Part shown: piece by piece, positions 9,767-17,532 of the stretch
How positions within the stretch are numbered: the first letter of the stretch is position 1
How the letters are laid out: the number at the start of each line of letters is the position of its first letter
Assembly: GCF_004001045.1 (NCBI RefSeq)
Contig: NZ_BIMK01000001.1
Location: forward strand, 186,001-250,000
DNA length: 64,000 nucleotides
Direction of reading: 5' to 3'
Origin: Paenibacillus chibensis
Lineage (GTDB): Bacteria; Bacillota; Bacilli; Paenibacillales; Paenibacillaceae
Position numbers and translations under genes: made by a program
The notes under the pieces: model-generated
What the model saw: only the letters and a program-made list of their open reading frames with translations
What the model was told of the DNA's origin: nothing
Database searches by the model: none

Positions 9767-11197
9767 TTACTTGCTGTCCTGAAGCAGCTTGTTGATATTG
9801 GCTTCGAACTGCGGTTTGACTTTATCGACTGCGGTGGACGGCGAGATTTTGCCTGTCGTGATATCCTTGACGACGCCTTCAAACAGCTTGCCGCCGTCTG
9901 GAATCGCGTAATACGAAATGTAGTCGATGCTTTCAGCCATTTGCTTGCGCGTATCCAGGGACTCCTTGTTCGGATAGGAGCTTTCCCACGACTGCTGTGA
10001 CAGCTTTCTGCCGGCATCATGCAGGCTGATTTCATCCATAATTTTCGCGGCCACATCTGCATGCTTGGAATACTTGGCTACCATGAACATATTGCCGAAA
10101 GGTGTATAAGACACGTATTTATCCGATTTCGGACCTTTCGGGAAGAAGACATACCCGATTTCCTGGTTTTTCATGTTGTCCAGCAATCCGCCCAGCTCCC
10201 AGCTGAATCCGCCGTACATGACGCCCTTGCCTGCGACGAACTCCTTGCTCGCATCCTCCGGAATCGGCTGCATGATCGATTTATCCTTGTTATACAGGTC
10301 GGATACGAACTGGAGCGCCTCCATCGAATTTTCGCTGTTCAGCGAAAATTTGATGTTGCCTTCCGCATCCTTGTCGACCGAGCCTTTATTGGAGTAAATC
10401 AGCTGCTCCGTGAAGGAGTTGATTTTGCCGTAAGCTCCGGCGATGCCATAAATGTCCGTTTTGCCGTCGCCGTTGGTGTCTTTGGTTGCTTTTTTCGCGA
10501 AATCACGGAATGTATCCCACGTCCATTCGCCTTTTTGCTGCAATTCATACGGATCTTCCAAACCCAGCTTCTTCACGAGTGTTTTGTTGTAGAAAATGCC
10601 GTAGGGCGATGGAGAAGAGTCGGTCATGCCATACTGCTTGCCTTTAAAACTGCCGCCCTTTTTCATCCAATCGATGTATTTCGGATCGTTCAGATCAAGC
10701 TTGTCGTCTACCGGCTGAATAAAATCCTTGTTGGCGAGCGTCGGGAAAGCCCAGAACAGCTCCAGGAGGACGATATCGGCAAACGGCGTGCCGGAGAGGG
10801 AGGTCGTGGTGAAGTTTTCAACGTATTTGCCGTAATCGCCGAATTTCACAAATTCGATTTTGCAGTTGTACTTCTTTTCCACTTCATCGATCAGTTTGAT
10901 CTGCTCTTCTTCCGCCGGGCCTTTTTCCTTCACCTGTCTCGGGTCGGCATCGTCGTACCATACGCCGATCTTGATCGTGTCGCCGCCCAGGTCGATCTTC
11001 GGCTCTTCCGGCGCAGCCGCCTGATCCTTCTCAGGCTCCTTCGCAGGCTCTGTTTCCGCCTCTTTCGCAGGCTCCTGCTGCGCGGCTTTATTGCTTTCAT
11101 TGGAACTGCTTTCTTTGGCGCCGCCCGAGCAGCCGGCAATGGTAAATACAAAAAGCATGACTACGAGCAGCATGGAGAGTACCTTCATTTTCTTCAC
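9767..11197 (-). CDS. Sugar ABC transporter substrate-binding lipoprotein (family 1)
   Basis: A 476-residue lipoprotein of normal family 1 size. The start is GTG behind GGGGGATGAACGC; an ATG three codons in is an alternative. The signal peptide ends in a lipobox (FTIAGC, Cys near residue 23), followed by a long Ser/Asn/Glu/Lys linker rich in repeated KE-P-A motifs. The binding domain contains an EF-hand-like calcium loop (TKDTNGDGKTDIYG), as in many family 1 proteins. It is the first gene of the operon that continues with a second, much larger binding protein. Having two binding proteins in one operon suggests either two substrates or division of capture and delivery. Confidence 0.88.
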   Translation of the reverse strand: MKKMKVLSMLLVVMLFVFTIAGCSGGAKESSSNESNKAAQQEPAKEAETEPAKEPEKDQAAAPEEPKIDLGGDTIKIGVWYDDADPRQVKEKGPAEEEQIKLIDEVEKKYNCKIEFVKFGDYGKYVENFTTTSLSGTPFADIVLLELFWAFPTLANKDFIQPVDDKLDLNDPKYIDWMKKGGSFKGKQYGMTDSSPSPYGIFYNKTLVKKLGLEDPYELQQKGEWTWDTFRDFAKKATKDTNGDGKTDIYGIAGAYGKINSFTEQLIYSNKGSVDKDAEGNIKFSLNSENSMEALQFVSDLYNKDKSIMQPIPEDASKEFVAGKGVMYGGFSWELGGLLDNMKNQEIGYVFFPKGPKSDKYVSYTPFGNMFMVAKYSKHADVAAKIMDEISLHDAGRKLSQQSWESSYPNKESLDTRKQMAESIDYISYYAIPDGGKLFEGVVKDITTGKISPSTAVDKVKPQFEANINKLLQDSK

Positions 11198-11556
11198 GCG
11201 TTCATCCCCCGTTTTCCGTTTCGGATTGAATTGTTGAACCTGAATACAGAAAAGACCAATGAAACCTTAAGCAATAAAACCGATCACCCCTTTGCCGTCA
11301 TCCAAAATCCATCAAAAAGAATGCGCTTACATAAACGCCTTCTTCAAATAAGCGATACGCTTGCATCCTGAGAGAAAAACATCAGAATATGTAGCTTCAT
11401 ATATCATATTAGATATATCTTATATACCGCTTACACGAGTTATTATAATCTGGCGCCTATATTTTGTAAATAGTGAATATATCTTATTATTAAATAATGG
11501 TTTATTAATTATATCTAACATGAGGATGACCTTCGAACTACAGGGTAACAAAGGCC
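11198..11556. other. Regulatory gap upstream of the sugar ABC operon
   Basis: About 360 nt without a supportable gene, strongly AT-rich over 11380-11520 (runs such as ATATATCTTATATA). It should hold the promoter of the minus-strand ABC operon and probably operators for the nearby GntR/AraR-like repressor, but I could not fix a -35/-10 pair with confidence. A catabolite-response-like element at 11318-11332 is listed separately. Confidence 0.5.
11318..11332 (-). promoter_or_regulatory. Candidate cre (CcpA) site
   Basis: On the minus strand ATGTAAGCGCATTCT resembles the CcpA consensus WTGNAARCGNWWWCAW, with the central AAGCGC intact and one mismatch near the 3' end. It lies about 120 nt upstream of the first binding-protein gene, where glucose repression of a sugar operon would be expected. 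This is a consensus match by eye only. Confidence 0.35.
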
Positions 11557-11588
11557 AAAAAAGACCAGCCCTCAAGAGGACTGGTCTT
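11557..11588 (-). terminator. Rho-independent terminator of the GntR-type regulator gene
   Basis: On the minus strand the stem AAGACCAGTCCTC pairs with GGGCTGGTCTT around a TTGA loop and is followed by TTTTTT. It begins some 20 nt after the regulator's stop codon. Confidence 0.85.
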
Positions 11589-11607
11589 CGTTACGCAGCT
11601 TAACGGT

Positions 11608-12750
11608 CTACATCTGTTCCTGGACGGAATAGGCTTCCGACAATACGGCCGTGGAGGATCTTTCGATCAGTCTGACCGGAATGAGGACCTGCTCGGGAGC
11701 CTTATCCTGTCCTTCGATCTGTTGTACGATCAGCTCCGCTGCTTTGCGTCCGATTTCATTGTAATCCTGGGCCACCGTCGTCAGCGGCACTTCAACAAGG
11801 CTGGATATCATATGATCATCAAATCCGGCGATGGACAGCTGGCCTGGCACTTGAATTCCCAGCTCCAGCGCGCTTCTCAGCAGATCGACGGACAGATGGT
11901 CATGCTCCACCTGCACCGCCGTCACGCCAAGATCCATGATCCGCCGAATCATGTTTTTATAAAAGGTGTTGCTCGTATCCTGATCGGCTTCGCGGTAAAA
12001 ATCCGCGATGACAAGCTCCGGATCGACAGTAAGCCCGTGATCCCGCAGCGCTTTGCAGTAGCCCTGGTACCGGTCCCGCACCGAGCTTCGGAATTCGATG
12101 CTGATGCTCGACACAAAAGCGATCCGCTCATGCCCGAGCTCAATCAGCTTCTTCGCGACCAAATAACCGCCGCTGATATTGTCGGATACAACGCTCGTGA
12201 TCGGCAGGCTCTCGACATACTGATCGATCATGACGAGCGGAAATTCATTCCAATAAAGCGCGTTCAGCATGTCGATATTGCTGATCGTGCTGATCGGATA
12301 CAGAATGATGCCGCTCGCCCCGTTTTTCGGAATGCGGGACAAAAATTCGCGCTCTCTGTCCTTGCTCCAATTGCTGTTATGGATGCTGAGGTAATACCCC
12401 TTCGTATCCAAATAATCGGTTGCTCCCTTGATGAAATCCAGCTCGCTCGTCGCCATATAAGGCAAAACCATCGAGATGATCGGAGTCTGAGAAGCCGCGA
12501 CGTGCTCCCCTGATGCACTTCTTTGCTCCTGCTTCTTGACATAGCTGCCGCTGCCGCGCTTGCGGTAGATCAAGCCTTCCCGCTCAAGCTCAATCAAGGC
12601 TCGCTTCGATGTAATCCGGCTGACGCCTGATTGCTCGGCGAGCTCGACCTCGGTCGGAAGCTGCTGATCATCTTTATACTCACCGGAAAGTATTTTTTCT
12701 TTCAAATCTTCCATGATAACCATGTACAATGGTTTGTGGTTTGACTGCAT
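11608..12750 (-). CDS. GntR-family transcriptional regulator with LacI-type sugar-binding domain (AraR-like)
   Basis: A 380-residue chimeric repressor. Residues 1-75 are a GntR winged helix (LPTEVELAEQSGVSRITSKR then GLIYRKRGSGSYVKK); residues 85-370 are a LacI/periplasmic-binding-like effector domain (SMVLPYMATSELDFIKGA, GASGIILYPIS, SIAGFDDHMISSLV). This is the layout of Bacillus AraR. It is transcribed towards the sugar ABC operon and is its likely regulator, with a sugar as inducer. Its own promoter carries an AraR-like half site over the -35 box, suggesting autoregulation. The ribosome binding site before the ATG is weak (GGACGTGAGTAT). The effector sugar cannot be stated. Confidence 0.85.
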   Translation of the reverse strand: MQSNHKPLYMVIMEDLKEKILSGEYKDDQQLPTEVELAEQSGVSRITSKRALIELEREGLIYRKRGSGSYVKKQEQRSASGEHVAASQTPIISMVLPYMATSELDFIKGATDYLDTKGYYLSIHNSNWSKDREREFLSRIPKNGASGIILYPISTISNIDMLNALYWNEFPLVMIDQYVESLPITSVVSDNISGGYLVAKKLIELGHERIAFVSSISIEFRSSVRDRYQGYCKALRDHGLTVDPELVIADFYREADQDTSNTFYKNMIRRIMDLGVTAVQVEHDHLSVDLLRSALELGIQVPGQLSIAGFDDHMISSLVEVPLTTVAQDYNEIGRKAAELIVQQIEGQDKAPEQVLIPVRLIERSSTAVLSEAYSVQEQM

Positions 12751-12793
12751 ATACTCACGTCCAGTCTGTCCCTTTATTCACATATTCGAATTG

Positions 12794-12829
12794 ATTATAT
12801 CAAATTATTGACCACACGTGCAAACAAAT
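12794..12829 (-). promoter_or_regulatory. Promoter of the GntR/AraR-like gene with overlapping half operator
   Basis: On the minus strand TTGCAC and TATAAT are separated by 18 nt, a good sigma-A promoter. The sequence ATTTGTTTGCAC overlaps the -35 box and matches the left half of the AraR operator consensus ATTTGTNNGNAC; the right half is poorly conserved. The arrangement fits weak autorepression. Confidence 0.55.
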
Positions 12830-12842
12830 ATACCAAATATGC

Positions 12843-12892
12843 AAAAAATGAGGCCATTCTATATCGTTAGACATATAGCGGCCTCCATTTTC
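12843..12892 (-). terminator. Terminator of the S9 peptidase gene
   Basis: On the minus strand AAATGGAGGCC pairs with GGCCTCATTT, with inner CTATAT/ATATAG pairing, and TTTTTT follows. It lies about 110 nt after the peptidase stop codon and points away from that gene. Confidence 0.75.
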
Positions 12893-12998
12893 AGAAGAAG
12901 CAGATATATAGTTGTTCAAGATAAATCATTGTGCATTTGCCGATGAATATGAGCTCTCACCAGGGTGCATCATCAGCTTGTGACTTTAAACGACTCTT

Positions 12999-14795
12999 TT
13001 ACCGGCAGCGGTCCAGGAACTCCACCATGCGGGCGTAAGCGATCTTTTCATTAGCCTTCTTCGTAATGCCATGGCCTTCGTCATCGAAGACGATGTACTC
13101 CACGTCACGGCCTTTCGCCCGCAGCGCCTCGACGATCTGGTCGGATTCGGCCTTGACGACTCTCGGATCGTTGGCCCCCTGAATAATCAGCATCGGGTTC
13201 ACCATGTTGTCTAGATACGTAATCGGCGTATCCTTGATGAACCGCTCGCGGTCCCGCTGCGGATCGCCAAGCCACTGCTCCATGATCGGCTTCCAATGAT
13301 CCGGCACCGAGTTGTAGAAGGTAAAGAGATTGCTCACGCCGAAAATATCGATCGCCGCCTTGAAATATTCCGGATTCCGGCCGGCAAGCAGCAGCGTCAT
13401 ATAACCGCCGTAACTGCCGCCGAGCACGAATAGCCGGTCCCGGCTCGAAATGCCCTGCTCGAACAGCCAATCCATGCCGGCCAGACAGTCTTTGCGCGGG
13501 CCTTCTCCCCAATCCTGCTCCACCAGCTTGACGAATGAGCTGCCATAACCGGTGCTGCCGCGGAAATTCGGGCAAAAAATGTTGTAGCCCCGGGCAATAA
13601 TGTACTGGAACATCGCACGGAACTGTTTGCGCTCCGCAGCCTGCGGACCTCCATGCGGCCAGAATACCGTGCAGCCGTTCGCATGCTGCTCCTTCGCGCG
13701 GAAGAGCAGCGCCTCGATCTGCATGCCGTCAAAGGATGTGTAGGTTACCACCTCCGGCGACACCATATCCTCCTCCGCAAGCCCGGTCATGACGTTCTTC
13801 GTCAGCATCGCCCAGCGGCTGCCGTCATAGCGGTAAATATTGAGCGGCTTCACCGCGCCGCGTCCCAATACGTATACTTGACCGGAACGGGCAACCACCA
13901 GCTGCTCAAGGATATCGACCGGGAGCGGAATCGGCTCCAGCTCGCCGCTCTCCAGCGAATAGGCGTAAAGCCGGTCTTCCACGCCTTTTTCCGTAATGAT
14001 GTACACCGTGCCTGTTTCCTTGTGCAGGCGGAGCAGCGATACCGACTCCTTGTCAATCCCGCGCAGCTGCTTGAAGGTTCCCGAAGGGATATGGAAATGG
14101 GCCAAATATGTAAACTCCGAGTCGAAATCCGTTGCAAAAATGACGTTTTCATTGTCCAGAAACTGCACATTTCCCGCAGTATGCACCTGCTCCGGAGATG
14201 GCGTCAAGCAGATCTCCTGTCCGTCCGGCCGAAGGATATAACTCACATAATATGTATTCGCATACATTTTAGTATAGGCCAGCGTTTGCTCATCCGGACT
14301 CACGGCAGCGAGCTCGGTCGTCGTATCTCTGCCTTCGATCAGCAGCCGGTCTTCCTCTGTCTCCAGATGGTAGACGCGCGAGTTCAGATAATTAGGATTA
14401 TCTTTGGACGTCGAATAATAGATCCGCTTGCCGTCCTCGGAGAGATGAACAAATTCATGCTTATCTTCCGGAGATATCCCTTCGAACAGAGGCAACGGCT
14501 CGCCGCCGTTCCACCTCAGGGCATTCAGCTGGTAATTCTCATTTCCGTCGTTGTCAAACGCCGTCAATATATGCCTTCCCTGCGGATCCAGCTTGATAAA
14601 GCTGCACATCTGATCATTATACGTGAGCGGGAACGGATAGGAGGTCTCCCCTTGCAAATCCATAGCCCATAAATTGAATTTGCCGCTGATCGTGCTGCTG
14701 AATACGAGCCTTGACTCGTCACTGCTCACGCCGAAGGAACGGATTAAATAGGTCTGGAAAAATTGCTCTACATCTGGCTTCGGAAATCGTATCAT
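12999..14795 (-). CDS. S9-family (prolyl-oligopeptidase-type) peptidase
   Basis: A 598-residue serine peptidase or acylaminoacyl-peptidase-like enzyme without a signal peptide, so cytoplasmic. Residues 1-340 form the beta-propeller that gates small peptides (repeated [13 protein letters not shown] blades). The C-terminal alpha/beta hydrolase has the oxyanion-side motif WPHGGP, the nucleophile in GGSYGGYM, the acid in the GANDPRV region and the catalytic His in DDEGHGI. All three catalytic positions are present, so it should be active. The ATG follows GAGGAG at 11 nt. It is a single-gene unit ending in its own terminator. The substrate is likely short peptides. Confidence 0.92.
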   Translation of the reverse strand: MIRFPKPDVEQFFQTYLIRSFGVSSDESRLVFSSTISGKFNLWAMDLQGETSYPFPLTYNDQMCSFIKLDPQGRHILTAFDNDGNENYQLNALRWNGGEPLPLFEGISPEDKHEFVHLSEDGKRIYYSTSKDNPNYLNSRVYHLETEEDRLLIEGRDTTTELAAVSPDEQTLAYTKMYANTYYVSYILRPDGQEICLTPSPEQVHTAGNVQFLDNENVIFATDFDSEFTYLAHFHIPSGTFKQLRGIDKESVSLLRLHKETGTVYIITEKGVEDRLYAYSLESGELEPIPLPVDILEQLVVARSGQVYVLGRGAVKPLNIYRYDGSRWAMLTKNVMTGLAEEDMVSPEVVTYTSFDGMQIEALLFRAKEQHANGCTVFWPHGGPQAAERKQFRAMFQYIIARGYNIFCPNFRGSTGYGSSFVKLVEQDWGEGPRKDCLAGMDWLFEQGISSRDRLFVLGGSYGGYMTLLLAGRNPEYFKAAIDIFGVSNLFTFYNSVPDHWKPIMEQWLGDPQRDRERFIKDTPITYLDNMVNPMLIIQGANDPRVVKAESDQIVEALRAKGRDVEYIVFDDEGHGITKKANEKIAYARMVEFLDRCR

Positions 14796-14866
14796 GGAAC
14801 AAACAACTCCTCATCTCCCGGAAATTAAGCCCAGGCTTTATACGCATACGCGAAGGCTTAAACTCC

Positions 14867-14872
14867 ATTATA
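14867..14872 (-). promoter_or_regulatory. Candidate -10 box of the S9 peptidase gene
   Basis: TATAAT on the minus strand, 72 nt upstream of the start codon. No convincing -35 box lies 16-18 nt further out; that position falls at the edge of a hexamer repeat. Confidence 0.4.
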
Positions 14873-14884
14873 AGTTACCTGTCG

Positions 14885-14914
14885 CTTCCATTTCCATATC
14901 CATATCCATATCCA
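14885..14914. repeat. Short tandem hexamer repeat (TATCCA)
   Basis: Five consecutive hexamers: CTTCCA, TTTCCA, then three perfect TATCCA units. The array lies in the -35/upstream region of the S9 peptidase promoter. It is short, but slippage would change upstream promoter spacing. Confidence 0.7.
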
Positions 14915-14976
14915 GGATAAATCATAGACCAAGGTTCATGGGTACAAGGTCTCGTTTCAGAAAGGAAAACAAACCC

Positions 14977-15023
14977 AAAAAGCGGTCTGCCATCATCCCG
15001 CGTCGGATGAGGCAGACCGCCTT
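14977..15023 (-). terminator. Terminator of the kbl-tdh operon
   Basis: On the minus strand AAGGCGGTCTGCC pairs with GGCAGACCGCTTTTT, with inner TCATCC/GGATGA pairing. A long GC-rich stem with a T-run, about 30 nt after the tdh stop codon. Confidence 0.85.
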
Positions 15024-15052
15024 ATATGAAAACAACTTTTTCGATAGATCGT

Positions 15053-16015
15053 CTATGCTTTCTTGGCAAGCCTTTCTCTCGAGCTCAGCTGAGCCAGCAT
15101 ATCCTTGGTCATCGCATCCAGATCATAGCTCGCCTTAAAGCCCCATTCACGAGCCGCTGCCGAGGCGTCAATGGAATTCGGCCAGCTTTCGGCGATCGCC
15201 TGCCTTTTCGGATCAACCTCATACTCCAGAACGAAGGAAGGCATCACCTGGCGGATCGAAGCCGAAATCGCTTCCGGGTCCACGCTCATCGCGGTTACGT
15301 TGAACGCGTTCCGGTGCTGCAGCTTGGAAGCATCGGCTTCCATCAGCTGCACGATCGCATGGAGCGCATCCGGCATGTACATCATATCCATATAGGTGCC
15401 CTTATCGATGAATGAAGCATAACGTCCTTGATTCGCCGCCGCATAATAAATCTCGACGGCATAATCCGTCGTGCCCCCGCCCGGAGGGGTGACGTAGGAG
15501 ATGAGTCCAGGAAACCGGATGCCTCTGGTGTCGAGACCATATTTATGAAAATAGTAGTCGCACAACAGCTCGCCGGACACCTTGTTGACGCCGTACATCG
15601 TTGTCGGACGCTGAATCGTATCCTGCGGCGTGTTGTCCTTGGGCGTCGAAGGACCAAATGCTCCGATGGAGCTTGGCGTAAAAAACTGGCATCCGAGCTC
15701 TCGAGATACTTCCAGCGCATTCACCAGTCCGCCCATATTCAGATTCCAGGCCAACAGCGGCTTTTCTTCCGCCGTAGCGGACAGCAGCGCGGCCAGATGA
15801 ATCATCGTATCGGCCTGATGCTTCTTCGCCATTTCGAACATCGCCTTGCCATCGGTCACGTCCAGCGTTTCGAAAGGCCCGGACCTCGTGATTTCATGCC
15901 CGTTGTTTCTCACATCGGTGGCAATAACTTGATCCGCCCCGTATATTTGTCTCAATTTGGCGACCAGTTCCGATCCAATCTGGCCTAATGCGCCTGTCAC
16001 CAAAATTTTTTTCAT
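15053..16015 (-). CDS. tdh: L-threonine 3-dehydrogenase, short-chain (SDR/epimerase-like) type
   Basis: A 320-residue NAD-dependent enzyme oxidising L-threonine to 2-amino-3-ketobutyrate. The Rossmann motif GALGQIGSEL is at the N-terminus and the SDR Tyr/Lys pair is in YGVNKVSGE. Blocks such as RFPGLISY and the TDYAVEIYY region are characteristic of epimerase-like threonine dehydrogenases, which differ from the zinc-dependent E. coli Tdh. Start: ATG behind GGGGAGG at 9 nt. It is 37 nt downstream of kbl, the next enzyme of the pathway, which strongly supports the assignment over a sugar epimerase. Confidence 0.88.
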   Translation of the reverse strand: MKKILVTGALGQIGSELVAKLRQIYGADQVIATDVRNNGHEITRSGPFETLDVTDGKAMFEMAKKHQADTMIHLAALLSATAEEKPLLAWNLNMGGLVNALEVSRELGCQFFTPSSIGAFGPSTPKDNTPQDTIQRPTTMYGVNKVSGELLCDYYFHKYGLDTRGIRFPGLISYVTPPGGGTTDYAVEIYYAAANQGRYASFIDKGTYMDMMYMPDALHAIVQLMEADASKLQHRNAFNVTAMSVDPEAISASIRQVMPSFVLEYEVDPKRQAIAESWPNSIDASAAAREWGFKASYDLDAMTKDMLAQLSSRERLAKKA

Positions 16016-16052
16016 TTGTTATTCCTCCCCATATGGCTTCCCGGCAGACGGT

Positions 16053-17243
16053 TTAGATGATGGCCAGTTCCTTGCCTACCTTTTCGTAGACGGAAACAAC
16101 CTGCTCCAGCATCTCTTTGCTGTGGGCCGCCGTAGGCATGTTGCGGATCCGCCCGGTTCCTTTAGGGACCGTTGGAAAGACGATCGCTTTGGCGTAAACG
16201 CCCTCTTCATACAGACGCTTGCTGAACTGCTGCGTCTTCACTTCGTCACCGATGATGCAAGGCGTGATCGGCGTTTCGCTATGGCCAACATCAAAGCCAA
16301 GCTTCTTCAGCTCGCTTTTCAGGAAATCGCCGTTCTCCCAAAGCTTTTTGATCAGGGTGCTGTCGTTCATCAGAATATCCACGGAAGCAATGCATGCAGC
16401 TACCGATGCGGGCGGCATCGCCGTCGAGAAGAGGAATGGACGGCTTCTGAGCTTTAACCATTCGATAAGCTTCTTCGTACCGGCCACGTATCCACCGACA
16501 ACGCCAATCGCTTTGGAGAGCGTGCCAATCTGGAAGTCAATGCGATCCGATAAACCGAAATGCTTCACCGTACCCGCTCCTCCGCCTAGAACGCCGGATC
16601 CATGAGCATCATCCACATACGTGATGAGATCAAATTCTTCGGCAATCTCCACGATTTCAGGCAGCTTCGCGATGTCGCCATCCATGGAAAACACGCCGTC
16701 GGTAATGACCATGATTTTGTTGTAAAGTCCGGAGTCCTTGGCTGCCTTGGCCTGCGCTCTCAGATCCTCCATATCCGAATGCTTAAAACGGATCGTCTTG
16801 GCTCTGGACAAACGGCATCCGTCAATAATGGAAGCATGGTTCAGCTCATCGGACAGAATGGCATCGTTCTTATCCATGACCGCGGAAATGGCAGCCATGT
16901 TGCAGTTAAATCCGGATTGGTAGGTAATAACCGCTTCCGTATGCTTGAACTCGGCCAGCTTCTGTTCGAGCTCCAGATGAAGATCCAGCGTTCCGTTGAT
17001 CGTTCGGACAGCGCCGGCACCGGCACCGTATTTCTTCGTTGCCTGAACCGATGCTTCCACCAGACGCTCGTCGGTAGCCAATCCCAGATAGTTGTTGGAG
17101 GACAGATTAATCAATGTTTTTCCTTCAATGAGAATAGTCGGGCCGTTTGGACCCTGCAGCGGGTCAATGACGTTGTATAACCCCTTGCTCTTCAAATCCT
17201 CGATATTCTCCGTTAAAAACTGATTCAATGCATGACTGGACAT
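16053..17243 (-). CDS. kbl: Glycine C-acetyltransferase (2-amino-3-ketobutyrate CoA ligase)
   Basis: A 396-residue PLP enzyme, the normal length, that cleaves 2-amino-3-ketobutyrate with CoA to glycine and acetyl-CoA. Family blocks are [29 protein letters not shown] and the PLP-lysine segment [13 protein letters not shown]. The ATG follows AGGAGGG at 9 nt. It is the first gene of a two-gene operon with tdh, giving the threonine-to-glycine route. The related 8-amino-7-oxononanoate synthase (BioF) is an alternative by sequence, but the tdh partner argues for Kbl. Confidence 0.93.
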   Translation of the reverse strand: MSSHALNQFLTENIEDLKSKGLYNVIDPLQGPNGPTILIEGKTLINLSSNNYLGLATDERLVEASVQATKKYGAGAGAVRTINGTLDLHLELEQKLAEFKHTEAVITYQSGFNCNMAAISAVMDKNDAILSDELNHASIIDGCRLSRAKTIRFKHSDMEDLRAQAKAAKDSGLYNKIMVITDGVFSMDGDIAKLPEIVEIAEEFDLITYVDDAHGSGVLGGGAGTVKHFGLSDRIDFQIGTLSKAIGVVGGYVAGTKKLIEWLKLRSRPFLFSTAMPPASVAACIASVDILMNDSTLIKKLWENGDFLKSELKKLGFDVGHSETPITPCIIGDEVKTQQFSKRLYEEGVYAKAIVFPTVPKGTGRIRNMPTAAHSKEMLEQVVSVYEKVGKELAII

Positions 17244-17451
17244 GGCGAATCCCTCCTAAATATACAGTTGTCTCCATACAGAGGACATTAATATTATTAA
17301 AAACCCTTACGTTACAAGAGATTATTTATCTTCAATGTAGCATCTTTTAATTGATTTGTACATCCACCACGGACATCAAAATCCATAAAATTTTATGAAT
17401 CATTAAAAAAGTCCTAATCGTAAGATGAGCATTTCTGCTGTTTATATACTA

Positions 17452-17490
17452 CAAGCCCCCGGCTCCGTTATTGACGGGCACGGGGGCTTG
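17452..17490 (-). terminator. Stem-loop downstream of the bacteriophytochrome gene
   Basis: AAGCCCCCG pairs with CGGGGGCTT around a GC-rich interior. The minus-strand T-run is poor (GTAGTATATAAA), so this may be a weak terminator or a processing hairpin. It lies about 45 nt after the stop codon of the phytochrome gene. Confidence 0.5.
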
Positions 17491-17532
17491 CTTCGCATAA
17501 AAAGATTGATATGGATGCTGAAACGCTGTTAT

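Noticed and set aside
10019..11371. Long plus-strand frame of 450 codons
   Set aside because: It lies antisense to the family 1 binding-protein gene, is Arg/His/Phe-rich without family motifs and has no ribosome site; a shadow of GC-rich codon use.
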